Assembly (NCBI GenBank): GCA_965279205.1
Contig: OZ257144.1
Coordinates: 4,092,001-4,156,000, forward strand
DNA from: UBA7672 sp965279205
GTDB taxonomy: Bacteria; Pseudomonadota; Alphaproteobacteria; Caulobacterales; Hyphomonadaceae
DNA: 64,000 nt
Direction of reading: 5' to 3'
The notes under the pieces were generated by a model. The model was not told the origin of the DNA, did no database searches, and saw only the letters and a list, made by a program, of their open reading frames with translations. Each line of letters starts with the position of its first letter. Position 1 is the stretch's first letter. Shown piece after piece: positions 53,260 to 62,847 of the stretch. The translations under genes and the position numbers were made by a program.

Positions 53260-54066
53260 ATGCCGGACCCCGTCCTCGCCAGATCCCTACTTCCCTTGGC
53301 GCTGAGACTTGCGGACGCTGCGCGTGCCGCGATCCTTCCGCATTTTCGCTCCGCGCTTGGCTGCACCCCCGACAACAAGGCGACCACCGGCTATGATCCG
53401 GTGACCGAAGGCGATCGGGCCTCCGAACGCGCCATGCGCAAGCTGATCGTCCGCGAGCGGCCGGATGACGCCATCGAGGGCGAGGAGTACGGCTCCTCTC
53501 CCGGCAGCAGCGGCCTCACCTGGTATCTCGACCCCATCGACGGAACCCGCGCTTTCGTTGCGGGCCTACCCTCCTGGTGCGTGCTGATCGGTCTCGTAAA
53601 AGACAGCAAGCCCATCCTCGGCATCATCGACCAACCCTGGCTCGACGAGCGCTATGTCGGCCTCGGCAACGAGGCCTGGCTCGACTGCCGTGGCGCGCGC
53701 ACGCCGCTGAAGACACGCGACTGCCCGGCTCTCACGCAGGCCATCCTGTCGACCACCGATCCCTTCATCCTCACAGCGCCTGAGCGCGGCGCGTTTGAAC
53801 ATTTGCGGGCTACTGCCCGGCTTACCCGCTATGGCCTCGACGCCTATGCCTATGCGCGGCTGGCGGCGGGCACGATCGACATGGTGACGGAGACGGGCCT
53901 CAAATCGCACGACGTCGCCGCGCTGATCCCGGTCATTGAAGGGGCCGGCGGCGTGGTGACGGACTGGCGCGGCCAACCGGCCCAGCTCGGCGGCCAGATC
54001 GCGGCGGCGGCCAACCGCAAGATTCTCGACGAGGCGCTGGTGTCGCTGAGACGCTCGGCGCTCTGA
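53260..54066 (+). CDS. hisN: HisN-type histidinol-phosphate phosphatase / inositol monophosphatase family
   Basis: A 268-aa Mg-dependent phosphatase. The metal motif DPIDGTRAFVAGLPSW (WYLDPIDGT) and the GEEYGS acidic site are present, and the C-terminus holds the GLKSHDVAALIPVIEGAGGVVTDWRG block of the family. The HisN group removes phosphate from histidinol-phosphate; the inositol-phosphatase role cannot be excluded. It starts a run of small genes to 55137. Confidence 0.82.
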   Translation: MPDPVLARSLLPLALRLADAARAAILPHFRSALGCTPDNKATTGYDPVTEGDRASERAMRKLIVRERPDDAIEGEEYGSSPGSSGLTWYLDPIDGTRAFVAGLPSWCVLIGLVKDSKPILGIIDQPWLDERYVGLGNEAWLDCRGARTPLKTRDCPALTQAILSTTDPFILTAPERGAFEHLRATARLTRYGLDAYAYARLAAGTIDMVTETGLKSHDVAALIPVIEGAGGVVTDWRGQPAQLGGQIAAAANRKILDEALVSLRRSAL

Positions 54067-54083
54067 TCCCACAGGAGCCCCGC

Positions 54084-54449
54084 ATGACCCCGATCCTGCT
54101 CAACGCCGCCCGCGCCTTTGCGATGACGGCGTTCGCCGATGGCAAGCTGAGCCCTGTTGAATCTCACCGGTTCGCCAGCGTGGCCGCTCGGGAGCCTCTG
54201 CTGAACATCCACGGACACGCCGAGATCGCCGACGCCTGGGCGCAGGCGGACCGTGAAGTGCATGCCGCCCAGAGTTTCGGCGCCGCCCTGCTGTCCATCC
54301 GGTCCGAAGTTACGGATCAAGCGGGCAAGGCACTGATGATGCGGGTCGCACAGTCGGCCGTGATCGCCGACGGCAAGGTCGAACTGCAGGAAAACATCGC
54401 GGTTACATCGCTGGCCGAAGCCCTGGGCCTCGACCCCAACAAGTATTGA
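54084..54449 (+). CDS. TerB-like protein
   Basis: A 121-aa helical protein. Two repeats of the pattern FADGKLSPVESHRF and IADGKVELQENIAV match the metal-binding helical bundle of TerB. It is 17 bp downstream of the phosphatase gene and likely cotranscribed. The function in a non-tellurite context is unclear. Confidence 0.7.
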   Translation: MTPILLNAARAFAMTAFADGKLSPVESHRFASVAAREPLLNIHGHAEIADAWAQADREVHAAQSFGAALLSIRSEVTDQAGKALMMRVAQSAVIADGKVELQENIAVTSLAEALGLDPNKY

Positions 54450-54528
54450 GGCGCCGGGAACGATTGTCGGGCCAGAGAGTTTTCCTTCCGAGGTGTTCCG
54501 GGCGCTAGCGGAACGCGGGGAGGACGTA

Positions 54529-55137
54529 ATGCGACCGCGCGTTGGAACACGGCCTGTCACGCTCGAACCGACGCTTATCCAGGAAATCCTCAGCCTGTCG
54601 CGCCAGCATGACGAGATGCTGAAGGAAACGCGCCAGGACCTGTTCCGAGCCGAAACCAAGGTCCGGGTCGAACGCCAGTGGAAATGGCCGATCCGCGCCG
54701 CCTGCGTCGCGCTTGGCGCTGTCGGCCTTGCCGCGTTTCAGAACGAAGTCCTGATGGCCAACACTGCCGAGTTCTTCGGCACGGTTGGCCGCGGCATCGA
54801 AGACATGGGCACATCGGCGCTGTTCGGTTTCGTGGTCTTTGGCGCCGTCGCCTACGGAACCATCTATCTGGTGCGTCGCGCGCTCAGTCGGCCGTCGCCG
54901 AACAAGCTGGCCCGCAAGCTTATGGAACAGTTCGCCGAACGCGATGGTGTCGCTGCCTATGTCTTCGCCGACGACAGTCCCGAAGAGGAAGCGGCCTCGA
55001 TCGGGGCGCTGACCCGTGAAGAGAACAAGACATTCCGCCAGCGGCGGCTCACGCCGATGACCCGCACGCTGTCATCCTCGATGACCCAGCTCCTCAATCG
55101 GACCGCTGATGACGTGCAGCAGAACATGCTGCACTGA
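54529..55137 (+). CDS. Membrane protein of unknown function
   Basis: A 202-aa protein with two likely transmembrane helices (IRAACVALGAVGLAAF and SALFGFVVFGAVAYGTIYLV) joined by a short loop, then a basic C-terminal region. The ATG at 54529 has GGGGAGGA at the right distance; a GTG at 54493 is in frame. It follows the TerB-like gene by 79 bp and may act with it. Confidence 0.6.
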   Translation: MRPRVGTRPVTLEPTLIQEILSLSRQHDEMLKETRQDLFRAETKVRVERQWKWPIRAACVALGAVGLAAFQNEVLMANTAEFFGTVGRGIEDMGTSALFGFVVFGAVAYGTIYLVRRALSRPSPNKLARKLMEQFAERDGVAAYVFADDSPEEEAASIGALTREENKTFRQRRLTPMTRTLSSSMTQLLNRTADDVQQNMLH

Positions 55138-55149
55138 CCTGACAAGCGG

Positions 55150-56124
55150 CTAGATCCTCGCGCGCTTGCAAAGATCCTCGAACGCCGTCCAGAACTGGGC
55201 GCGGCGTTCATCGGTCTCCATCAGGATTTCGTGGCCAGCGCCTTGGACGGTGATCACCCTGCCGGCCTTGAAGCGGCGCGCGAGCTTCTGTTGGGCTGAC
55301 TTCTTCACCACCGTCTCGTCGGAGGCGAGGGCGACCAGCATAGGCAGGTCGCGCAGATGGTCGAGCGCATGCGGCTGGAAGAATTCGCGGAAGACGTTGA
55401 GGGAGGCGACGACCCAGGCGATCGTCGGCTCGCGCACCGCCAGTCTGGGCTGGGCGTCTATGAGCTTGCGGTAGAGCTGCCAGCGCGGCTCGTCGTGCGT
55501 GAGCTGGTTGTTCTCGAACGTCTCGGGCGGCTGGGGCGGGATGGCGGCCATGCCGCCGAAGCCGAAAAGGCGCATCGTCCGCGCATACCATTTCTGGAAG
55601 AACCAGATCGGGATGCCCCACATCGGCGCGGAGAAGGCGGCAGCGGTGACTTCTAGTTTCTTCTGCCGCATCGCCTCAAGCGCAATGGCGCCGCCCATGG
55701 AGTGGGCGACGATGATCCATGTCTTCGGCGCGCGACGCCTGATCTTGTCGAGACCGAGGGCGAGCGCCTCGACATAGTCGGTGAAGGAGCGGATGTGGCC
55801 GGCGAACGGGTTCTTCTTCAGGCGGCCAGACAGGCCCTGGCCTGGCCAGTCAAAGATCACGATCGCAAAGCCGCGCGCCTGCAGGTCGCGTGCGACTTCG
55901 AAATACTTCTCGATCATTTCGGTGCGGCCCGGGCACACGATGGCGAGGCCGCGTGTCTTGACGTGATTGTCCGGCGGCTCGGGTGCGTACACCATCCGCA
56001 GGTGAAGGCCGCCCCTGCCCTCATACCAGATCACCTCGGCGCCTTCCGGCGGCGGGTTGTCCGCCACGAGGACAAGGTCGGCAGGCGCGAGGCGCGCCGA
56101 CTGGGGTGAGGCGCCGTCGCCCAT
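55150..56124 (-). CDS. Alpha/beta hydrolase, lysophospholipase type
   Basis: A 324-aa hydrolase of the serine aminopeptidase/monoglyceride-lipase type. The nucleophile is in VAHSMGGAIAL; an oxyanion strand FDWPGQGLSGRL and an acid/His pair (LASDETVV, GAGHEILME) complete the triad. It probably cleaves lysophospholipids or acylglycerols. It lies 7 bp from the SCP2 gene, with which it is co-oriented. Confidence 0.83.
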   Translation of the reverse strand: MGDGASPQSARLAPADLVLVADNPPPEGAEVIWYEGRGGLHLRMVYAPEPPDNHVKTRGLAIVCPGRTEMIEKYFEVARDLQARGFAIVIFDWPGQGLSGRLKKNPFAGHIRSFTDYVEALALGLDKIRRRAPKTWIIVAHSMGGAIALEAMRQKKLEVTAAAFSAPMWGIPIWFFQKWYARTMRLFGFGGMAAIPPQPPETFENNQLTHDEPRWQLYRKLIDAQPRLAVREPTIAWVVASLNVFREFFQPHALDHLRDLPMLVALASDETVVKKSAQQKLARRFKAGRVITVQGAGHEILMETDERRAQFWTAFEDLCKRARI

Positions 56125-56131
56125 CGCCTGC

Positions 56132-56434
56132 CTATTTCAGCTTGGCAAACAGCGACTGCAGCTTCATCGCCACGCCCATGTCGCCGGCCACTTTCAGCTT
56201 GCCCTGCATGAAGGCCATGGTCGGGTCGAGCGCGCCTTGGGCGAGCTTGATGAAATCGTCGAAAGCGACCGTGACAGTAGCGTCGGCAGCGCCATCCTCG
56301 TTCGAGGCCTTGCCGGCCGCGCCGTCGATCAGGAGCTTGCCGACCGAGCCGAAGTCGAACTTGACCGTCTTGTCGAAGCCTGAACCCGCGCCAAGTGCAG
56401 ACTGAACGCGGGCGGTGACGTCGGCGAGATTCAT
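56132..56434 (-). CDS. SCP2 sterol-binding domain protein
   Basis: A 100-aa lipid-binding protein. The SCP2 pattern is seen in VKFDFGSVGKLLIDG, ADATVTVAFDDFIKLAQGALDPTMAFMQGKLKVAGDMGVAMKL in pieces. The ATG at 56434 follows AGGAG. It may carry acyl-CoA or sterol-like lipids for the adjacent hydrolase and the divergent carboxylase. Confidence 0.85.
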   Translation of the reverse strand: MNLADVTARVQSALGAGSGFDKTVKFDFGSVGKLLIDGAAGKASNEDGAADATVTVAFDDFIKLAQGALDPTMAFMQGKLKVAGDMGVAMKLQSLFAKLK

Positions 56435-56589
56435 GTGGGAGCTCCTGAACTGCATTCCGGGGTCTAATCTTCGCCCTTTCTCGCGCGTTGCGGGCTCTGG
56501 CGCAACCACGACCGGCCCCGTCCCGATCTCGAAACCGCCCCTCGCGCTCCCGGTTCTGCCCAGCTAGGGTTCTCTCTGCGGGAGGCCAC

Positions 56590-58137
56590 ATGAGCTGGAA
56601 AAGCCACATCGAAGAACTGCGGGCGCGAGAAAGACTTGCCGAGCAGATGGGTGGGGACGAGCGCGTCGCCCGGCAGAGAAGCCAGGGCAAGCTGACGGTC
56701 CGCGAACGCGTGGCGTTCCTGGCCGACCCCGGCAGCTTCCACGAAGTCGGCAAGATCGCCGGCAAGGCCGGTTACGGACCCAACGAACAGATCGCCGAAT
56801 TCCTGCCAGCGACCATGGTGTTCGGCCGCGCCACGCTCGATGGGCGGCCTGCCGTTATCCTTGGCGATGATTTCACGGTTCGCGGCGGCGCGTCGGATGC
56901 GTCCATCGCTGGCAAGATGCTGATGGCCGAACAGATGGCTCACGAATACGGCATGCCCATCGTGCGCATGGTCGATGGAACAGGCGGCGGCGGTTCGGTA
57001 AAATCGTTGGAGCAGAATCCGCGCACCTACATCCCGACGACGCCGGCCTGGGAATGGCTGGTTGCCAACATGCAGCGCGCGCCGGTGGTGGCGCTGGCGC
57101 TAGGGCCGTGCGCGGGACTTGGCGCGGGGCGCGTCGCGGCGAGCCATTTCTCGGTAATGGTGAAAGGCCTGAGCCAGGTGTTCGTGGCCGGGCCTCCCGT
57201 GGCGAAGGCGATCGGCGAGGATGTCGACAAGGAAGGCCTCGGCGGCTGGGAAATCCAGGGCCGCAATGGCGTGATCGATAATGTCGTGAACTCCGAACAC
57301 GAAGCCTTCGCGGCAGCGAAGCGCTTTCTGTCTTACCTGCCCTCCAACACGGATGAACTTCCGCCTGTCCTGCCGTCGGAAGACGACCCGAACCGCAAGG
57401 AACAGTTCCTCCTCGACATCGTGCCAAAGGATGGCAAGACGCCCTACATGCCGCGCAGGATCATCGAAGCGGTTTGCGACAAGGGATCCTTCTTCGAGAT
57501 CGGCGCGCTGTGGGGACGCCAGGTGGTGACCGGCTTTGCGCGCATCGATGGGCATCCCGTGGCGATCCTCGCAGGCGATCCCTTCTTCCTCGACGGCGCC
57601 TGGACAGCGGATGCGTGCGACAAGGTGATCCGGCATTTCGATCTCGCCGACACCTTCCACCTGCCGATCGTGCATTTTGTCGACTGTCCTGGTTTTGCCG
57701 TTGGCGCCAAGCATGAGCGCGCCGGCGTCACACGTCATGGCGTGCGCGCGATGGCGGCGGTCTATCAGGCGCAGACGCCGATCCTGCCCATCGTGATCCG
57801 CAAGGCCTATGGGCTTGCGGGCTCCGCGATGTTCAATCCGACGCGCACGCGCTGGCGTTACTGCTGGCCTTCAGGCGACTGGGGCTCGCTGCCGATGGCC
57901 GGCGGCATCGAGGCGGCTTACAAACGCCAGCTCGAAGGCTCAGCCGATCCTGAAGCGGAGTTGAAGGAACTCTACCGCAAGTTCGAGGCGATGCGCTCGC
58001 CCTTCCGGACGGCTGAGGCTTTCATCGCGGAAGAGATCATCGATCCGAGAGACACGCGCCCACTGGCGGTCGATTTCGTCAGGCATGCCTATCGCGTGCT
58101 GAAGACGGGGCAGCGCAGCTACGGGATGCGGCCATAG
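56590..58137 (+). CDS. Acyl-CoA carboxylase carboxyltransferase beta subunit
   Basis: A 515-aa biotin-dependent carboxyltransferase (propionyl-/methylcrotonyl-CoA type). The acyl-CoA binding half begins KLTVRERVAFLADPGSFHEVG and holds VDGTGGGGSVKSLEQ; the carboxybiotin half holds FVDCPGFAVGAKHERAG and AYGLAGSAMFNP. GGGAGG precedes the ATG at 56590. The partner biotin carboxylase subunit is not in the window. Confidence 0.9.
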   Translation: MSWKSHIEELRARERLAEQMGGDERVARQRSQGKLTVRERVAFLADPGSFHEVGKIAGKAGYGPNEQIAEFLPATMVFGRATLDGRPAVILGDDFTVRGGASDASIAGKMLMAEQMAHEYGMPIVRMVDGTGGGGSVKSLEQNPRTYIPTTPAWEWLVANMQRAPVVALALGPCAGLGAGRVAASHFSVMVKGLSQVFVAGPPVAKAIGEDVDKEGLGGWEIQGRNGVIDNVVNSEHEAFAAAKRFLSYLPSNTDELPPVLPSEDDPNRKEQFLLDIVPKDGKTPYMPRRIIEAVCDKGSFFEIGALWGRQVVTGFARIDGHPVAILAGDPFFLDGAWTADACDKVIRHFDLADTFHLPIVHFVDCPGFAVGAKHERAGVTRHGVRAMAAVYQAQTPILPIVIRKAYGLAGSAMFNPTRTRWRYCWPSGDWGSLPMAGGIEAAYKRQLEGSADPEAELKELYRKFEAMRSPFRTAEAFIAEEIIDPRDTRPLAVDFVRHAYRVLKTGQRSYGMRP

Positions 58138-58153
58138 CCGGAAAAAAACAAAG

Positions 58154-60247
58154 CTACCGCCGCGCCCGGACCAGACCAGAGGCCTGTCCATCCTTACTAT
58201 GCTTGCCGGCACTCAGGTCAGAGGCTGCATCAGGCGCCCCTGCCCTCTCCCGTGCGATTTCATCGTCGATGGAATGCTGGGCCGCTAGAGCCCTCGCGCC
58301 GGCCTCTGGACACTGTCGAATAATCGCCATCAACAGCTCGCGAATCTCGATCGGCTTGGACACATAGTCGTTCATGCCATCGGCCAGATACTTCTCGCGG
58401 TCGCCGGCCATGGCGTTGGCTGTGAGGGCGATGATTGGGACATTTGCAGCATCGCAGGCAAGTGCGCGAATGGCTCGCGTCGCCGCCGGGCCATCCATGA
58501 CCGGCATGCAGATATCCATCAGCACAACATCGAAGCCGGAGGTCGCAACCGCCTCAACCGCCTGCGCGCCATCTCCAACGAAGGTGATATCGAGCCCATG
58601 ATGCGACAGGAGGGCGCGCAGGACCTTCTGGTTGATGGGATTGTCCTCTGCGACGAGCAGCCGCAGAGGCATGGCGAAGACAAAGTCCGGCTCTACGTCA
58701 TCGGTCCAATCGGGTTCGTCACCTTCAGAAGTCGGCAGGCGGAACCAGAACGTGCTGCCCTTGCCGGGTTCGCTCCTGACGCCGATTCTTCCGCCCATGC
58801 TTTCGACCAGCTGCCGGCAGATCGCCAGGCCGAGTCCCGTTCCGCCGAACCTGCGTGTGGTTGATGAGTCCGCCTGTGTGAAGTGCTTGAAGAGCCGCTG
58901 CTGGCCGGCCTCGTCGATGCCGATGCCGGTGTCTTTCACGCTCACACAGATTTCGCCGGCGTGTTCTCCGTGCGCGTAGCGAAGCGTAACGATCACCTCT
59001 CCGGCTTCGGTGAACTTCACAGCGTTGCTGACCAGGTTGATCAGGATCTGACGGAAACGCGTTGGGTCCCCGGTCACCCAGGGAGGCAGGTTCGAATCGA
59101 CCTCGACCTTCAGCGCGAGCCCTTGCCTGGCGGCTTGCGGTTCGAGCACGGAGACAACGTCGTCGGCCAATGCGCTTGCACTGAACGACAATTGTTCGAA
59201 AGCGACCTGGCCGGCTTCTATCTTGGAAAAATCGAGGATATTGTTGAGAATCTGCAGCAGCATGGCAGCCGAGTCGCGCGCCGTTACAATCTCGTCGCGC
59301 TGCGCCGCATTCAGGTTCGAGCGCATTACAGATTCGAGCATGCCGAGAACTCCGTTCATCGGCGTCCGGATCTCGTGACTCATGACAGCGAGGAACTGGG
59401 CCTTTTCGGCCACCGCAGCTTCAGCCGTCGATCTGGCGTTTTCCAGCGCCGTGGTCAGCTCGCGAAGGCGGCTGGCCTCCCGTTCCGCCCGCTCCCTGAG
59501 AAGGCGGCTCCGGTCGACAAGAGCCATCGCAAGCCCGGCGAGGACGATGGCCGCAACGCCGACTACAACGAGGCCGGCGAGCAGACCCTTCGAAACGACG
59601 GCGACAGCTTGCGTCTGTTCTGGCGAAACGACCAGGACCGTGCCGCTCATCCCCGTGTAGTGCATGCCGCAAATTGCAATCGCCATCACAACGGCCGCAA
59701 TCATGCGATGCCACACGCGATTGACATTCGTCGCAAGCCAGAGAGCTGCGGTTGACGCCGCAAGGGCGATCAGGATCGACAGCGAGAAGAGTTCTGGACG
59801 GTAGATCACCTTGGCCGGAACGATCAGGGCGCTCATGCCCACATAGTGCATCGCGGTCACGCCGGCGCCGACGACTGTCCCCGAGATGGCAAGCCTGAAC
59901 CAGGAAGGCCTTTTTCCCAGCACGATCAGGCCGACGATGACGGCGGCGATTGCGATAACGCCGGAAAGGAAAGTCAGCAGCGGATCATAGCCCTGCTCGA
60001 ACGGAACATCGAACGCGGTCATGGCGATGAAGTGCATGGACCAGATGCCGGCGCCCAGGGTCAGGCCGCCCATCGGCAGCCAGAACTTGCCCCTTCCATC
60101 CTCCGAAGACCGCCATCGGCTCGACATGTCGAGCGCGCTGTACGAGGCGAAAGCCGCAACGAGAAACGACAACACGACCAGGCCGGGAGCGTGGCCCCCG
60201 GTTATGCCGCCGGTTGTGGAATCAAAACAAAACCCGAGCAGGTTCAT
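58154..60247 (-). CDS. MHYT-domain hybrid sensor histidine kinase
   Basis: A 697-aa membrane kinase: seven-helix MHYT sensor (SMHFIAM, AMHYVGM and GMHYTGM motifs in the first 230 residues), HisKA (MSHEIRTPMNGVLG), HATPase_c (NAVKFTEAG, GIGIDEAGQ, GTGLGLAI) and a C-terminal receiver (VLLMDICMPVMDG with Asp). The MHYT motif binds copper-like metals and is thought to sense gases or copper. No cognate regulator is adjacent. Confidence 0.93.
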   Translation of the reverse strand: MNLLGFCFDSTTGGITGGHAPGLVVLSFLVAAFASYSALDMSSRWRSSEDGRGKFWLPMGGLTLGAGIWSMHFIAMTAFDVPFEQGYDPLLTFLSGVIAIAAVIVGLIVLGKRPSWFRLAISGTVVGAGVTAMHYVGMSALIVPAKVIYRPELFSLSILIALAASTAALWLATNVNRVWHRMIAAVVMAIAICGMHYTGMSGTVLVVSPEQTQAVAVVSKGLLAGLVVVGVAAIVLAGLAMALVDRSRLLRERAEREASRLRELTTALENARSTAEAAVAEKAQFLAVMSHEIRTPMNGVLGMLESVMRSNLNAAQRDEIVTARDSAAMLLQILNNILDFSKIEAGQVAFEQLSFSASALADDVVSVLEPQAARQGLALKVEVDSNLPPWVTGDPTRFRQILINLVSNAVKFTEAGEVIVTLRYAHGEHAGEICVSVKDTGIGIDEAGQQRLFKHFTQADSSTTRRFGGTGLGLAICRQLVESMGGRIGVRSEPGKGSTFWFRLPTSEGDEPDWTDDVEPDFVFAMPLRLLVAEDNPINQKVLRALLSHHGLDITFVGDGAQAVEAVATSGFDVVLMDICMPVMDGPAATRAIRALACDAANVPIIALTANAMAGDREKYLADGMNDYVSKPIEIRELLMAIIRQCPEAGARALAAQHSIDDEIARERAGAPDAASDLSAGKHSKDGQASGLVRARR

Positions 60248-60347
60248 GAGGGCGTCCCCCCGAAGCCCTGCGCACAGTCTGAGTGTATGCTTCTAACAAG
60301 GAGTTACCGCGGGTCGCGAAACCTGCCCTCCGTGCGAAGCTTCAACT

Positions 60348-61265
60348 CTACTGATCAGGCGCACCCGCCGGAAGCGCACCAGATGCAGGTTTTCTGAACC
60401 TGAGCGTCATGCGGTCGCTTTCGCCGATGGCCTTGTAGGCCTCGACGTCATAGCCGGCGCCTTCCGGCGTGCCCAGTGTCGGCGCGCGCAGGTTGGGCGG
60501 CAGCATCCACACGCCGAGCGGGTGATCGGCATTGTCCTTCGGGTTGGCGTTGATCTCCGAAGACTCTTCCAGGATGAAGCCAGCATGCTGAGCGAGCTGG
60601 ACGACGTAATTCTCAAGAACATAGCCGGTGGAAGCGGTGAGATCCTGATCGCGCGCGGACGGTAGGCGATGCTCTTCCACACCGAGCACGCCGCCGGGCT
60701 TCAGCGCGCGGAAGGCATCCGCGAAAATCTTGTCGGCATACCCGCCGGCCATCCAGTTGTGCACATTGCGGAAGGTTAGCACCGCGTCCGCCGAACCGTC
60801 TGGCGCAAGGCCCGGGCTGGTTTTCGATGCAACCGTGATGTCGATCTTGCCGTAGGTTTCCGGATGCGCCTGGAAAGCCGCGACATAGGCGTCGACATTG
60901 GCCTTCGCGCCAGCGGACGAGGCGGGATCGGGATGGGCAGCGTAGAGCAAGCCGCCGCCAGACTTCAGCCACGGACCTAGAATGGCGGTGTACCAGCCGC
61001 CGCCTGGGAAGATCTCAACCACCTTGTCGGAGGATTTTACGCCGAAGAAGGAAAGCGTCTCGACCGGATGGCGCCATTTGTCGCGCGCCTTCTCTGTGTC
61101 GATGCGCCAGTCGCCTGCAACCGCCCATTCGAGGCCACCCGCGGGTTTCTCGAGGACCGGATCGCCGCCGGGCAGGTTGCCGGCCGCCTTCGCGGCATCT
61201 TCGCTGCCGCTGCATCCGGCCAGCGCGAGGGCCGCGAAAGAGAAAAGCAAACGGCCTGTTTTCAT
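60348..61265 (-). CDS. Exported lipoprotein with SAM-methyltransferase fold
   Basis: A 305-aa protein with a lipoprotein signal (LFSFAALALAGC) followed by a Rossmann methyltransferase fold (VVEIFPGGGWYTAILG as motif I, AVLTFRNVHNW). The family is annotated as methyltransferase, although SAM is not present in the periplasm, so another ligand or a pseudo-enzyme role is possible. It is 100 bp from the sensor kinase gene. Confidence 0.77.
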   Translation of the reverse strand: MKTGRLLFSFAALALAGCSGSEDAAKAAGNLPGGDPVLEKPAGGLEWAVAGDWRIDTEKARDKWRHPVETLSFFGVKSSDKVVEIFPGGGWYTAILGPWLKSGGGLLYAAHPDPASSAGAKANVDAYVAAFQAHPETYGKIDITVASKTSPGLAPDGSADAVLTFRNVHNWMAGGYADKIFADAFRALKPGGVLGVEEHRLPSARDQDLTASTGYVLENYVVQLAQHAGFILEESSEINANPKDNADHPLGVWMLPPNLRAPTLGTPEGAGYDVEAYKAIGESDRMTLRFRKPASGALPAGAPDQ

Positions 61266-61476
61266 GATCGGTTTCCTGGTCGTTTGCTGCCGGAACGGGT
61301 CGTTTGCCTGGCGATGACATTATCCAATCGGCGTCACTTGACCACCCGGGGGCGCATTCCCAATTCGAATGGCGAGGCGCCGCAGAGGCGGGCCTTGGAG
61401 ACCGAGGCGTTGACCAATAGGTGGCGCCGCGAACGGTCTTCAAACTGAAACCGCGGCTTCCAGAACCGGAGCTGCA

Positions 61477-61497
61477 CTGTTGCTTGAAGAAGGACAG
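61477..61497 (+). promoter_or_regulatory. Possible ROSE-type RNA thermometer (SD-masking hairpin)
   Basis: The last 21 nt before the spacer fold into a hairpin (CTGT/ACAG outer stem) in which TTGCT lies opposite the Shine-Dalgarno AAGGA (61490-61494) with a G-G mismatch, the ROSE hallmark. A second hairpin (GCTTC/GGAGC) lies just upstream. It precedes an Hsp20 gene, the usual target. Confidence 0.45.
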
Positions 61498-61500
61498 ACA

Positions 61501-61986
61501 ATGAGCACGTTCGACTTTTCCCCCCTCTATCGCACCGTCGTCGGCTTTGATCGGCTTGCCAGCCTGATCGACACTGCATCCCGGCTTGATGGCGCTCAGG
61601 GCTATCCCCCCTACAACATCGAACAGTCCGTCGAGGACGAGAACGCCTATTCGATTGAGCTTGCCGTCGCTGGCTTCGCGGAAGACGACCTCGATCTCGA
61701 AGTGAAGGAAAGCCAGCTGATCGTCGTCGGCAAGAAAGACGGCAGTGAAGCGAACCGCAAATTCCTCCACCGCGGCATTGCCGAACGCGGCTTCATCCGC
61801 CGCTTCCAGCTTGCCGATCACGTCGTGGTGAGCGGCGCCGCGCTGAAGAACGGCCTGCTTCGTATCGAACTGAAACGCGAACTTCCCGAGGCCATGAAAC
61901 CTCGCAAGATCGCGATCGGCGACACGGCGACTCACCAGGTGATTGACGGCGGCGCGAAGAAAATCCGCACTGCGTCAGCCGCTTAA
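61501..61986 (+). CDS. Hsp20-family small heat-shock protein
   Basis: A 161-aa alpha-crystallin chaperone. The IbpA/HspH-like start FDFSPLYRTVVGFDRL is followed by the alpha-crystallin domain (YSIELAVAGFAEDDLDLEVKE to LKNGLLRIELKRELPE). The C-terminal IxI-like IAIG is present. The ATG at 61501 is chosen over upstream in-frame starts because the SD is 7 bp before it. Confidence 0.92.
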   Translation: MSTFDFSPLYRTVVGFDRLASLIDTASRLDGAQGYPPYNIEQSVEDENAYSIELAVAGFAEDDLDLEVKESQLIVVGKKDGSEANRKFLHRGIAERGFIRRFQLADHVVVSGAALKNGLLRIELKRELPEAMKPRKIAIGDTATHQVIDGGAKKIRTASAA

Positions 61987-62119
61987 CCGGTTTGTTTTCT
62001 GGCTCTTGAAAAGCGGTCTGACCGACCCGAACTAATCATCTGGTCTGCAAGACCCTGGCGGCGAGCCGGCCGGCCCTCTCCCTCCCCCCGGATGAGCTGG
62101 CCTGGATCCCGCCAAAGAG

Positions 62120-62156
62120 AGCGGCGCGTCCCCCCGGGCGCGCCGCTTTTCTTTTG
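62120..62156 (+). terminator. Intrinsic terminator
   Basis: AGCGGCGCG / CGCGCCGCT stem with a C-rich loop, then TTTCTTTTG. It closes the Hsp20 transcript and may also serve the opposite gene. Confidence 0.82.
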
Positions 62157-62191
62157 CCCGCAATCTCTTCGCGTGGTCTCGAAGGTGAAGC

Positions 62192-62827
62192 TCAGAACGA
62201 GGTCGGCAGGGTAGCCATGACCTGCTGCCACAGACTCTGCACGGCCAGCGGCCAGAACATGCACACCATCACAACACCCATCAGCGCGCCGCCCAGGTGG
62301 GCGGCGTGGCCGATGCCGTCGCGTACCTGTGTGTGCGAGGCCCAGGCCGACCAGACGATGTAGCAGGCCGCGAACACGATCAGCGGCATGGGCAGAGCGA
62401 AGAAGGCGTAGATCGTCGCGAAGGGCGCAAACAGTGCGATGGCCGTGGTAATGCCGGAGACCGCGCCCGACGCGCCGAGCGCGCGATAGTTCATGCTCCG
62501 GAAGTGCTCCATCAACGTCCACAGCGAGCCCGCGAGCAGCGACAGAATGTAGATCGCGAAAAAGGCCCCGGTACCGACGAGGTACTCCAGGGATGGGCCG
62601 AGGAAGAACAGCGCCAACATATTCATGAAAAGATGGATCGGGTCGGCATGAATGAAGCCGGACGTAATCATCCGATACCACTCGTTGTTGCGGCGCATGC
62701 GGCCAACGTCGAACAGCAGGCGGTCAATCAGGCGCACATTGCCGAATGCGATAACCGAAAGACCTATGTTGCTGACCAGTAGCGCCAGCGTCGCGGGCGA
62801 CTGCAACAAGAGTTGAAGATCGTCCAT
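62192..62827 (-). CDS. Rhomboid-family intramembrane serine protease
   Basis: A 211-aa six-helix protein. The catalytic Ser is in GASGAVSG and the His in GHAAHLGGALMG; the L1 loop holds WYRMITSGFIHADPIHLFMNM. It cleaves membrane proteins within the bilayer. It lies 20 bp from the GST-like gene upstream and is probably cotranscribed. Confidence 0.9.
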   Translation of the reverse strand: MDDLQLLLQSPATLALLVSNIGLSVIAFGNVRLIDRLLFDVGRMRRNNEWYRMITSGFIHADPIHLFMNMLALFFLGPSLEYLVGTGAFFAIYILSLLAGSLWTLMEHFRSMNYRALGASGAVSGITTAIALFAPFATIYAFFALPMPLIVFAACYIVWSAWASHTQVRDGIGHAAHLGGALMGVVMVCMFWPLAVQSLWQQVMATLPTSF

Positions 62828-62847
62828 GCGGTCGCTCCGGCCAGGCG

